A stretch of DNA of 12,275 nt, from positions 1-12,275 of the forward strand of contig CALNBM010000071.1 of the NCBI GenBank assembly GCA_937874195.1. Reading direction: 5' to 3'. The position numbers were made by a program, and so were the translations under genes. Under the pieces are notes generated by a model. The model had not been told where the DNA came from. It did not search any database and saw only the letters and a program-made list of their open reading frames with translations. The stretch is from an uncultured Clostridia bacterium. Lineage in GTDB: Bacteria > Bacillota > Clostridia > Christensenellales > UBA1242. Below, one piece after another: positions 1 through 6,293 of this stretch. Each line of letters begins with the position of its first letter. The first letter of the stretch is position 1.

Positions 1-40
1 TCCCTGCGCCCTGCTAGTGCGCCAAAAGTGTATTTTTTGT

Positions 41-69
41 TTGATTTATTATTGTAGTGTGGTTATACT
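41..69 (+). promoter_or_regulatory. Sigma-70/sigma-A-type promoter for the packaging genes
   Basis: A -35 box TTGATT (41-46, 4 of 6 consensus bases) and a -10 box TATACT (64-69, 5 of 6) are separated by exactly 17 bases. Transcription would start near 76, about 70 bases before the small terminase start codon. TATATA at 75-80 with TTGTAG at 52-57 is a weaker overlapping alternative, also with a 17-base spacer. This is a consensus match only. Confidence 0.55.
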
Positions 70-83
70 TAAAATATATAAGT

Positions 84-98
84 GGGATAGTATATCCC
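84..98 (+). other. Small hairpin at the 5' end of the predicted packaging transcript
   Basis: GGGATA (84-89) and TATCCC (93-98) are perfect inverted repeats around a 3-base loop. The hairpin lies within about ten bases of the predicted transcription start. A 5'-terminal hairpin often protects an mRNA from decay, but that role is inferred here. No T-run follows, so it is not a terminator. Confidence 0.4.
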
Positions 99-113
99 TT
101 AGAACGCTGTTAT

Positions 114-130
114 GTAGGGAAGAGCCCTAC
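114..130 (+). other. Leader hairpin just upstream of the small terminase ribosome binding site
   Basis: GTAGGG (114-119) pairs perfectly with CCCTAC (125-130) around the 5-base loop AAGAG. It ends six bases before the AGGAGG Shine-Dalgarno and would leave that site exposed. It could be a translation-control or protein-binding element, or chance; no T-run follows. Confidence 0.35.
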
Positions 131-135
131 GCAGT

Positions 136-141
136 AGGAGG
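136..141 (+). promoter_or_regulatory. Shine-Dalgarno AGGAGG that fixes the small terminase start
   Basis: AGGAGG at 136-141 lies 7 bases before ATG at 149. The same frame is open back to an ATG at 17, but that upstream ATG has no Shine-Dalgarno and would lie upstream of the predicted promoter. The site therefore decides the start at 149. Confidence 0.8.
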
Positions 142-148
142 AGAGGCA

Positions 149-499
149 ATGGAGAATACATTTAGCAAAATTAACGAAGCGGAACTACAAATGCTAGAAC
201 AACAATTTACGCCAAAAAGTGAAATTGCTAAATATTTTATGTGTAGCGAACACGAACTAGATATTTTTGTTAAGGATAGTTTTGGTTGTGATTATCAGGC
301 GTTTCACGACACTATGGAAGCGCGTGGTAAGGCGGTAATTATCCAAAAGCAAATGCGACTTGCCGACAAGAACCCTAATGTGGCGATATTTTTAGGCAAG
401 GCATATTGTGGGCAAAAAGAGGACAATGCGGAAATACCTATGGTGCGTGTTGTGAATGATTTAGGTACTACGCCTACGGCTAGCGACAAGGAGAAGTAG
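149..499 (+). CDS. Terminase small subunit
   Basis: Predicted 116-residue DNA-recognition subunit of the packaging motor, which binds phage DNA and passes it to the large subunit. A helix-turn-helix-like stretch begins with TPKSEIAKYFMCSEHELD (21-38). The segment NPNVAIFLGKAYCGQKE (75-91) matches the end of the central domain common in Firmicutes phage small terminases, and the tail is hydrophilic (106-116). The start at 149 is chosen for its AGGAGG site; the open frame extends upstream to 17, but those 44 residues look like read-through of the leader. The gene ends TAG, followed directly by TAG and TGA, and the large terminase begins two bases later with its ribosome binding site inside this gene. 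Position directly before the large terminase supports the call. Small terminases diverge fast, so the assignment is by pattern and context. Confidence 0.8.
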   Translation: MENTFSKINEAELQMLEQQFTPKSEIAKYFMCSEHELDIFVKDSFGCDYQAFHDTMEARGKAVIIQKQMRLADKNPNVAIFLGKAYCGQKEDNAEIPMVRVVNDLGTTPTASDKEK

Positions 500-501
500 T
501 A

Positions 502-2013
502 GTGAACTTAGATAATCTCACAAAACCTTATAGTGAGGACACGGCGGGGAAAATGCTCTCGCTAAGGTCGCTTATAGGGGAACACTACGACAAGGCATTT
601 ACCTCAATGTGTAGGTATAATATCATTAAAGGGAGTAGAAACTCGAAAAAAAGCGTGGATATGATAGGGTTTAGGGCAATATTTGATATACTCGACAGCC
701 CTCTCAACAATGTGCTAATAGTGCGGGAAAATGAGTACACAAATAGGCAAAGTACATTTGCTAACATCCTAAACTGCCTAAATCGTATGGGAATTATGGG
801 GTACTTTAAGGTAAATAAGAACCCACTAGAAATTACCTATAAACCTACGGGGCAAATGATATTCTTTCGGGGCATGAATAACCCTACGACTATAACGAGT
901 ATCACGGTGCAGGTAGGTGTGCTTAATCGTGTGTATATCGAAGAAGCTTACGAGATACCTAGTTATGAAGATTTTAGAAAACTAGATGGCTCAATTAGAG
1001 GTGTCGTGCCTAGCCCTAAGAATTGCTTTAAAATTACAATGGTGCTTAACGGCTGGAATATCGAGCACTGGATACATGATGTGTTCTTTGTAGATAAGGA
1101 AACGGGGCTAGAAAGGTTGCCTGACAATATCGACAAACTAGAAAGTGATGGTATAGATGAGTATTGTGACCCCGAATACATTGGGGACTATGGGAAAGGT
1201 TTATATCTTGCGACAACAAACTATCTCGTAAATGAGTTTAGAGACCCGTTTTATGATTTATCGGCAAAAGAAATGAAAAAACGCTCGATAGACATTTATC
1301 TCGTAGAATATTTAGGGTGTTGGGGAAACCCTCGTGGCGTGACTTACCCAGAATTTACTGATAGTTTAGTCAAGCCACTTGGGGAGTTATTAAAACTCCC
1401 ATACATTGACTACGCGATAGGCATTGATACTGGCTTGTCTAATGGCGAGGGGAACGTTATCCGCAAAAAAGATAAAGAACTTGTGAGAAGCGCGACTACT
1501 ATGGTGCTAAAAGGAATTACGAAAGACTTTAAGGAACAAGTAGCACTTGGGGAGTACTATTGGACTAATGAAGGACAAGCCGTGCCAAAAACTGAACCTC
1601 AATTATATGAAGAAATGCTAGACGTAATTATGAAGTGGAAGGAAACATTTATAACTAGCCCTATCATTATGAAAGGCGTTTGCTATGTAATGGTAGATTG
1701 TGCCGATATCGGTTTTAGACAAGGTCTAGAACTTGTAGCGAGAAAACGCGGGCTTATAAACATAAAGTTTATCGGCTCGACAAAGCACAAGATACAAACA
1801 CGTATCGACTATAACCGCTTACAAATGGCATGGGGAGAATACCTTGTTGCTAATACTTGCCCTAATCTCGTGCGAGAAATTAAGGCGTGTAGAACGGGCG
1901 ACAATGGCGCACCTAGACTAGACACCAATGACCACGCAATTAACGCGGACGAATACGCCTTCGCACCATTTATGTCTAAAATGTCGCGTTGGAAAACATT
2001 TAAAGAGCATTAA
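502..2013 (+). CDS. Terminase large subunit (packaging ATPase and nuclease)
   Basis: 503-residue motor that pumps DNA into the procapsid and cuts the concatemer. The N-terminal ATPase carries a Walker A-like loop GSRNSKKS (44-51), in which Lys replaces the last Gly of the classical GxxxxGKS. The Walker B region is RVYIEEA (143-149). The C-terminal RNase H-like nuclease shows YAIGIDTG (304-311, Asp309), VMVDCADIG (396-404, Asp399) and TNDHAINADEYAF (475-487, Asp477), the expected spread of metal-binding acids. Length is normal for the family. The start is GTG at 502, with AAGGAG (488-493) inside the small terminase gene and an 8-base spacer, so the pair is probably translationally coupled. The gene looks intact. 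Its base composition is clearly richer in G+C than the genes that follow. Confidence 0.93.
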   Translation: MNLDNLTKPYSEDTAGKMLSLRSLIGEHYDKAFTSMCRYNIIKGSRNSKKSVDMIGFRAIFDILDSPLNNVLIVRENEYTNRQSTFANILNCLNRMGIMGYFKVNKNPLEITYKPTGQMIFFRGMNNPTTITSITVQVGVLNRVYIEEAYEIPSYEDFRKLDGSIRGVVPSPKNCFKITMVLNGWNIEHWIHDVFFVDKETGLERLPDNIDKLESDGIDEYCDPEYIGDYGKGLYLATTNYLVNEFRDPFYDLSAKEMKKRSIDIYLVEYLGCWGNPRGVTYPEFTDSLVKPLGELLKLPYIDYAIGIDTGLSNGEGNVIRKKDKELVRSATTMVLKGITKDFKEQVALGEYYWTNEGQAVPKTEPQLYEEMLDVIMKWKETFITSPIIMKGVCYVMVDCADIGFRQGLELVARKRGLINIKFIGSTKHKIQTRIDYNRLQMAWGEYLVANTCPNLVREIKACRTGDNGAPRLDTNDHAINADEYAFAPFMSKMSRWKTFKEH

Positions 2014-2017
2014 CAAC

Positions 2018-2043
2018 TAAAATGTTGTAAAATGTTGTAAAAT
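2018..2043. repeat. Direct repeat of 10 bp in the terL-portal gap
   Basis: TAAAATGTTG occurs twice in tandem (2018-2027 and 2028-2037), followed by a partial third copy TAAAAT (2038-2043). ACAAC at 2013-2017 can also pair with the GTTGT at 2024-2028 as a weak 5-bp hairpin. The element sits between the large terminase stop and the portal ribosome binding site. It may be a protein-binding site, a recombination scar or simple slippage; no function can be assigned. Confidence 0.6.
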
Positions 2044-2047
2044 AGTA

Positions 2048-2053
2048 AAGGAG
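2048..2053 (+). promoter_or_regulatory. Portal ribosome binding site with unusually long spacing
   Basis: AAGGAG at 2048-2053 is the only Shine-Dalgarno-like site before the portal gene, but ATG at 2070 lies 16 bases after it; the other genes here use about 6 to 12. A TAA at 2058-2060 closes the frame, and the only intervening candidate is the rare start codon ATA at 2064 (10 bases away). Portal translation may be weak or may use this rare start. Confidence 0.5.
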
Positions 2054-2069
2054 TAGATAAAATATAACT

Positions 2070-3734
2070 ATGGATATTAAAAATTGGCTACGAAACAAAC
2101 TCCAAAAATGGTTAGGCGGGGCTATTGAACTTCCTGACAACCCAAAATCTCAAAGATATACCTTTATCAATGATGATGAGGCGATTAGAGAACTCAATAC
2201 TTATTCTTATTTTGTGTGGTATTCAGGAAGTAGTGACGAACTATTAAACTTCTATACTGATAATATGGTTCAAGGTTTCTACAAGAACCCTATTTATAAT
2301 CGAAACAACAAAAACTATTTTTGGGCTTTATCCGTTAGTGAAGAAAAAATTAAACGCACCACGAGTGGAATTGCTCGCGCGATTACTGATACGCTTGTAA
2401 ATGCTATTGGCTACCCAAAAATAAGCACAAAAAAACAATATGTTCTCGATACTATCTTAAATGATAATGATTTTAGAACAATGATGAACCAAAAACAAAT
2501 GCCATTTACGCTTGTTGGAGGTAGTGGGGCTTATAAAATTGATATTAACCTAGAATTATCTAAGCACCCTATCGTGTCCTATTATGATGCGACAAAGTGC
2601 GAGATTATAAAAGTAAAGGATAGGGTTGTGGCTATTGTATTTAAAGATTACTATACTTATGGGCAAAAAGAATACTTATTGCTCGATATTAGGCGTGTAG
2701 AAAATTATACTAGCATTGTTGAGTATGAACTTTACGAACTAAAAGAGTATTCAAGTGGTGTAAGAGAGCAAAATCAAGTGCCTTTAAGCACTTTGCCCGA
2801 TTTAAAACGACTTAAAGCCTTTCAAATCAATGGTTACAACCACCTACTTGCCGTGCCAACAGAGTTCTTTTATGACGAACGAGGCTTTGGAAGAAGTATT
2901 TATGCGGGGAAAGTTGATTTATTTGATGACCTCGATCAATGTCTTTCACAAAGTGCTAACACCGTTAGAAAATCGACACCTATTGAATATTATCCTGATG
3001 ACTTACTCGAAAGAGATAGTAAAGGTAACGCAAAAATACCTGCTCGATACGATAGAACTTATGTAAAAGGTCCTGTCAATAGAAACGGAGATGGAACGGA
3101 AGTCGGCGAAATCAAAACCACACAACCAGTTCTCAATTTTGAGCAATATAGTACGGAAGCAATTAGTATTGTGTCTATGATTTTAAATGGCGTGTTAAGT
3201 CCTGCGACTATGGGAATTGATATTGCTAAGAAAGATAATAGCGACGCACAACGAGAAAAAGAAAAAGTTACGATTATGACCCGCAATAATATTATTGCCA
3301 AAGAGCAAATGATTATTGCCGAACTTTGTAACATATTACTTGCCGTTCAAGAGTATATCGACTTCCCTAACAAGCCAAATTGGGAAGAAAATGACGTAAC
3401 CGTTCAATTTTCTACCTTTGCGAACCCAAGTTTCGAGAATGAACTCGTAATTTTAGGACAAGCATTAAGTGGAAATGGTATTTCGCCAAAATTATATGTT
3501 GACAAACTTTATGGCGATACCCTAACAAATGATGAAAAGGCGTATGAAGAGAAATATATTGATGAAGCACTTAGCAAAAAGCAAACTGCCTACTCACAAT
3601 TTGGTGACATTGTTACTAAAAACTCACAGTTAGAGAATACTTATGATAGTAATCGTAACGAAAATACGGATATGGATGGAAGTAGGGGTGTGGATGGTGG
3701 CGTAGCAAAATCTAATGTTGCAAATCAGCGTTAG
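2070..3734 (+). CDS. Portal protein
   Basis: 554-residue predicted portal, the dodecameric ring at one capsid vertex through which DNA enters and leaves and on which the scaffold nucleates. Recognisable portal-like segments are WYSGSSDELLNFY (50-62), the aromatic NYFWA (82-86) and, near residues 376-384, LSPATMGID followed by KKDNSDAQREKEK. That last Ser-Pro-x-Thr-x-Gly element with a charged helix is typical of SPP1-type and related Firmicutes phage portals. The last 50 or so residues are Asn/Gly-rich and look disordered. Size and position between the large terminase and the scaffold fit. The ATG at 2070 has a distant ribosome binding site. The end of the gene (from 3718) carries the -35 box of the next promoter. 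Confidence 0.87.
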   Translation: MDIKNWLRNKLQKWLGGAIELPDNPKSQRYTFINDDEAIRELNTYSYFVWYSGSSDELLNFYTDNMVQGFYKNPIYNRNNKNYFWALSVSEEKIKRTTSGIARAITDTLVNAIGYPKISTKKQYVLDTILNDNDFRTMMNQKQMPFTLVGGSGAYKIDINLELSKHPIVSYYDATKCEIIKVKDRVVAIVFKDYYTYGQKEYLLLDIRRVENYTSIVEYELYELKEYSSGVREQNQVPLSTLPDLKRLKAFQINGYNHLLAVPTEFFYDERGFGRSIYAGKVDLFDDLDQCLSQSANTVRKSTPIEYYPDDLLERDSKGNAKIPARYDRTYVKGPVNRNGDGTEVGEIKTTQPVLNFEQYSTEAISIVSMILNGVLSPATMGIDIAKKDNSDAQREKEKVTIMTRNNIIAKEQMIIAELCNILLAVQEYIDFPNKPNWEENDVTVQFSTFANPSFENELVILGQALSGNGISPKLYVDKLYGDTLTNDEKAYEEKYIDEALSKKQTAYSQFGDIVTKNSQLENTYDSNRNENTDMDGSRGVDGGVAKSNVANQR

Positions 3735-3746
3735 ACTACTTATAAT
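3718..3746 (+). promoter_or_regulatory. Internal promoter for the scaffold-capsid block
   Basis: TTGCAA (3718-3723, 4 of 6 -35 bases) overlaps the end of the portal gene. After a 17-base spacer comes a perfect -10 box TATAAT (3741-3746). The start of transcription would be near 3753. This would give capsid and scaffold, needed in hundreds of copies, their own transcript. It is a consensus match, untested. Confidence 0.55.
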
Positions 3747-3754
3747 TTAGGTAT

Positions 3755-3777
3755 ATAAACATATTTATTGTGTTTAT
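3755..3777 (+). other. Hairpin at the 5' end of the predicted scaffold-capsid transcript
   Basis: ATAAACA (3755-3761) pairs perfectly with TGTTTAT (3771-3777) around a 9-base loop. Two more pairs (3752-3753 with 3779-3780) are possible beyond a mismatch. It begins at the start site predicted from the 3718-3746 promoter, as the hairpin at 84-98 does near the upstream promoter. It is A/T-rich and weak and is followed by A's, not T's, so it is not a + strand terminator. Confidence 0.4.
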
Positions 3778-3791
3778 CTATAAAAAAAGCA

Positions 3792-3809
3792 CTTGCACTT
3801 TCTTGCAAG
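3792..3809 (+). other. Second leader hairpin upstream of the scaffold gene
   Basis: CTTGCA (3792-3797) and TGCAAG (3804-3809) form a perfect 6-bp stem with a 6-base loop. It lies about ten bases before the scaffold Shine-Dalgarno. No U-tract follows. A role in translation control or message stability is possible but not shown. Confidence 0.4.
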
Positions 3810-3831
3810 GTTTACCGAAAGGGAGATTAAA

Positions 3832-4431
3832 ATGGAAGAAAATATTAATGGTGGTATTCCAACACCTAACGCAGAACCACAAGGAGAAAATGCTACTCCT
3901 ACTCAACCAACTGCGACTACGAAAGTAGTACCAAATGCCGAGCCACAACAAAAAGCAAGTCCTGCCGAAAAAACATTTACCCAAGACGAGGTAAATAAAA
4001 TAGTTTCGGGGCGAGTTAATGGGCTTTCCGAAAAAGCCACTAGTGAATTGCTAAAAGAGTTCGGTCTTGATAGCAAGGAACAACTCAAATCGGCAGTTGA
4101 AAACTCCAAAAAAGTTAGCGACTACGAGAAAACTATTGGCGAACAAAATACTAAATTAAAAGAGTATGAGTTCGTGGATATTTGTAACGAGAATAAGGTT
4201 AAAGCTGACTGTATTGACAAGGTAAAAATCTATCTTAAAGGCGCTGGTTTAGAACCAACTAGCGAAAATGTCGCAAATGTATTGTCTAACAACAAAGAAT
4301 GGGTAAGAGAGCCTTTTAAAAGCGCTGTCCAACCACTCAATGTAGGTTCAAATCCTAGTCCACAAGGAAATGGAAAGAGCGACTTCGAGAAGGGTAGAGA
4401 TTACTTCCCTTCATTAAGAAATAGCAAATGA
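3832..4431 (+). CDS. Capsid scaffolding protein (GP20/DUF4355-like)
   Basis: 199-residue predicted internal scaffold that guides capsid assembly and is later removed. The N-terminus (1-48) is a Pro/Thr/Asn/Gln-rich disordered segment in which PNAEPQ occurs twice (12-17 and 34-39). It is followed by the hallmark FTQDEVNKIVSGRVN (49-63) of the phage GP20/DUF4355 scaffold family. A charged, probably coiled-coil helix spans roughly 65-115, and a compact helical tail follows (125-199). The start is ATG at 3832 with GGGAG six bases upstream. An in-frame ATG at 3793 lies inside the leader hairpin and has no ribosome binding site. Position right after the promoter and two genes before the capsid supports the call. 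TGA ends the gene and overlaps the next ribosome binding site. Confidence 0.85.
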   Translation: MEENINGGIPTPNAEPQGENATPTQPTATTKVVPNAEPQQKASPAEKTFTQDEVNKIVSGRVNGLSEKATSELLKEFGLDSKEQLKSAVENSKKVSDYEKTIGEQNTKLKEYEFVDICNENKVKADCIDKVKIYLKGAGLEPTSENVANVLSNNKEWVREPFKSAVQPLNVGSNPSPQGNGKSDFEKGRDYFPSLRNSK

Positions 4432-4441
4432 GGTTAATTAA

Positions 4442-4936
4442 ATGGCGTATGTAGGAAAAAAATTATATTCAATTTTACAAAGCAAAGCACAAGGTGGCGA
4501 CAAAAAAGTCATGGCTCTTTTGAACCAACTCAATGAAATGCCACAAGAAGCAGCCGAAGCACAAATTAATATGATTATGAAAGGCGAGAAGAAGCCTATT
4601 GAAACTACGGACGAGCCAAGCGCTAAAAGTAGTGCCGACCCAACCGCCGATAAGGCGAGAGATTTAGTCGACACGGGAGAGTTTAGCGATTACGACCAAG
4701 CGTATAACATGCTTACTAAACAAGGACTACGCCAAAAAGAAACTCAAAATGCTTTTAACAAATTGCCTGAAAGTTATGACAACGATGATATTCTTATTAG
4801 AACTATTGAAAATGCTGGTTTTGAAGTCAGTAAAGTAGATAAGGATGGTGTTGTGGTTAAAATTAATGGCAACGAAGTTACAATTCCTATCGAGCGAGCA
4901 GGAGAGCAAATTAAATTGCGAAAGGGAATTAAATAA
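4442..4936 (+). CDS. Unrecognised head-morphogenesis protein between scaffold and capsid
   Basis: I do not recognise this 164-residue protein. Residues 1-47 look helical (KKLYSILQSKAQGGDKKVMA is near the start). Residues 50-70 are a Pro/Ser/Thr-rich linker, 70-110 are helical again (KARDLVDTGEFSDYDQAYNM), and 115-158 form a small beta-rich domain containing GFEVSKVDKDGVVVKINGNE. There is no signal peptide or membrane segment. GAGG (4430-4433) overlaps the scaffold stop and lies 8 bases before the ATG; the capsid gene starts two bases after its stop. Its place inside the scaffold-capsid transcript suggests an accessory scaffold, capsid chaperone or decoration protein. That is inference from context only. 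Confidence 0.8.
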   Translation: MAYVGKKLYSILQSKAQGGDKKVMALLNQLNEMPQEAAEAQINMIMKGEKKPIETTDEPSAKSSADPTADKARDLVDTGEFSDYDQAYNMLTKQGLRQKETQNAFNKLPESYDNDDILIRTIENAGFEVSKVDKDGVVVKINGNEVTIPIERAGEQIKLRKGIK

Positions 4937-4938
4937 TT

Positions 4939-6162
4939 ATGGCAAATTTTAATGCTATTGAACTTATTACTAAGTTTAACGTAGAATATTTAGATGAGAT
5001 TTTTAGAAAGGCGTCAGTTACAAACGTCTTTGAACGAGATGTAAGAGGTTTCGAGTTTATCGGTACTAGAAGTATCCGTATTCCATCAATTTTAATGGAT
5101 GGTTTAAAAGATTATAGTAGAACCGCTGCTCAAAACCCAGATGGTGCTTATGTAGGATACGCACAAGGCTCTGTTACCGTTACTTTTGAAGAGTTTACTT
5201 TATCACAAGATAGAGGTACTCAATTTAGAATTGATAGTATGGATAACGAGGAAACTGCTGGTTTCACACTTGGCAATTTACTCGATCAATTTATTCGTAC
5301 CCAAGTTGTTCCAGAAGTAGATGCGTGGAGAATTAGTAAGATTATCGGTGCTGCTTTACCTGAATATACTGTCAGCAAAGATTATACCCAAGCAGCTAAT
5401 ATGAATGTCGCATTGACTGATATTGATAATGCTCTTGCTAAGTTAGGCGATGAAGAAGCACCAGAGGGAACTCTTGTTATGCTTTGCTCATATCCTTTCT
5501 TCAATGCTTTAAAGCATACAACTGAAATTACTCGTTATATCACTCAAGGCGAATTCCAGAATAATGCAGGAATTAGTTTCGAAGTTACCAAATATAATGG
5601 TATGCCTATCATTCCTGTACCAAAAGGAAGATTAATTAGTAAGATTAGTACTTCTAATGTTGTTAGTGGTTTCGTTCCAGCAGATGGCGCAAAAGATATT
5701 AACTGGTTAATTGCTTCTACCGAGAGTATTCTCCCAGTCAAGAAACACGAAATTAAGAATGTCTTTGGACCAAATGTTGTTCAAGATTTTGATGGCTACA
5801 AAGTAAACTATCGTTTATATCACGACTGCTTTGTTCCAAGAAATAAACGACCTGCTATTTATGTTTCACTTGCTACAAGCGACGCAACTGGCAATCGTGT
5901 TTTATCATTTGTTTCAACTGCTGCCGGCACTGCCACTGACCAAACTGTTATAAGTGGTGTCTATACTCGTGGTTATAACTATAAATCACTTGTTTATAAG
6001 ACTACTGATATGGATATTGGCGCTGATGGAACTAGCGGAACAGCATTTGCCGAAGGCGATATTTTAACCATTGCCGACGCAAGTGTTTATGTCTTCGCTC
6101 TTGATAGCGCAGGAAAGATTATTGCTAAGTCAGTTTCTACTGCTCTTAACAAACACGCTTAA
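4939..6162 (+). CDS. Major capsid protein with a C-terminal beta-rich extension
   Basis: 407-residue predicted shell protein, HK97-type fold by pattern. The diagnostic region is FEEFTLSQDRGTQFRIDSMD (83-102), then NEET (103-106) and a helix leading to VVPEVDAWRISKI (123-135). This DRG-x-F-x-ID-x-MD-x-E-T signature recurs in Firmicutes phage capsids of this type. KYNGMPIIPVP (218-228) fits the next beta segment. The fold appears to close near YHDCFVPRNKRPAIYVS (294-310). About 97 residues then remain that are rich in Gly, Ser, Thr and Ala and look beta-structured, perhaps a surface domain. The ATG at 4939 lies two bases after the previous stop, with AAGGGA at 4922-4927. A strong terminator follows, so this is the last gene of its transcript. 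Its codons are less A/T-biased than the tail genes by eye. Confidence 0.88.
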   Translation: MANFNAIELITKFNVEYLDEIFRKASVTNVFERDVRGFEFIGTRSIRIPSILMDGLKDYSRTAAQNPDGAYVGYAQGSVTVTFEEFTLSQDRGTQFRIDSMDNEETAGFTLGNLLDQFIRTQVVPEVDAWRISKIIGAALPEYTVSKDYTQAANMNVALTDIDNALAKLGDEEAPEGTLVMLCSYPFFNALKHTTEITRYITQGEFQNNAGISFEVTKYNGMPIIPVPKGRLISKISTSNVVSGFVPADGAKDINWLIASTESILPVKKHEIKNVFGPNVVQDFDGYKVNYRLYHDCFVPRNKRPAIYVSLATSDATGNRVLSFVSTAAGTATDQTVISGVYTRGYNYKSLVYKTTDMDIGADGTSGTAFAEGDILTIADASVYVFALDSAGKIIAKSVSTALNKHA

Positions 6163-6167
6163 AAAGT

Positions 6168-6195
6168 CTATTATAGTTTTGGTTTTCTATAATAG
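6168..6195 (+). other. Perfect 9-bp A/T-rich hairpin after the capsid gene
   Basis: CTATTATAG (6168-6176) pairs with CTATAATAG (6187-6195) around a 10-base T/G loop, starting 5 bases after the capsid stop. It has little G+C and no T-run on its 3' side, so it is a poor terminator. It may protect the mRNA 3' end or assist the terminator 15 bases on. Confidence 0.5.
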
Positions 6196-6210
6196 GAAAC
6201 TCCTTTCTTA

Positions 6211-6245
6211 CCACACTTACGCAAACGTAGGTGTGGTTTTTGTTT
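6211..6245 (+). terminator. Rho-independent terminator after the capsid gene
   Basis: CCACACTTACG (6211-6221) pairs with CGTAGGTGTGG (6226-6236) to give an 11-bp stem with one G-U pair and a CAAA loop. It is followed at once by TTTTTGTTT (6237-6245). This is a textbook intrinsic terminator and closes the scaffold-capsid transcript. The tail genes on the same strand then need read-through, antitermination or their own promoter. Confidence 0.9.
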
Positions 6246-6248
6246 GTA

Positions 6249-6262
6249 ATTAATATATTAAT
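6249..6262. repeat. 14-bp perfect palindrome in the capsid-connector gap
   Basis: ATTAATATATTAAT at 6249-6262 is its own reverse complement. It sits between the terminator and the connector gene, where a promoter or operator for the tail genes would be expected. The sequence is purely A/T and could be chance in AT-rich spacer DNA, or a dyad-binding site. Confidence 0.45.
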
Positions 6263-6293
6263 GTATTAAAATTACAATATAGAGGACTACAAA

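Noticed and set aside
3..40. GC-rich start of the window as a tRNA end or an upstream terminator
   Set aside because: GCGC/GCGC gives only a 4-bp stem with a 9-base loop, the T-run is not adjacent, and no T-arm sequence of a tRNA is visible.
17..148. A longer small-terminase frame starting at ATG 17
   Set aside because: That ATG has no Shine-Dalgarno and precedes the predicted promoter, and the 44 added residues do not resemble terminase sequence; AGGAGG before ATG 149 decides the start.
2010..2043. Promoter built on TTAACA (2010-2015) in the terL-portal gap
   Set aside because: The -35 box is good, but the two TAAAAT candidates are 12 and 22 bases away, outside the usual 16-18 range.
3793..3831. 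A longer scaffold frame starting at ATG-like position 3793
   Set aside because: The codon lies inside a leader hairpin without a ribosome binding site, whereas ATG 3832 has GGGAG six bases upstream and begins the typical acidic scaffold N-terminus.
6250..6278. Promoter TTAATA - 17 bases - TACAAT before the connector gene
   Set aside because: The predicted start (about 6285) would fall inside the ribosome binding site at 6281-6286, and such boxes are expected by chance in pure A/T spacer.
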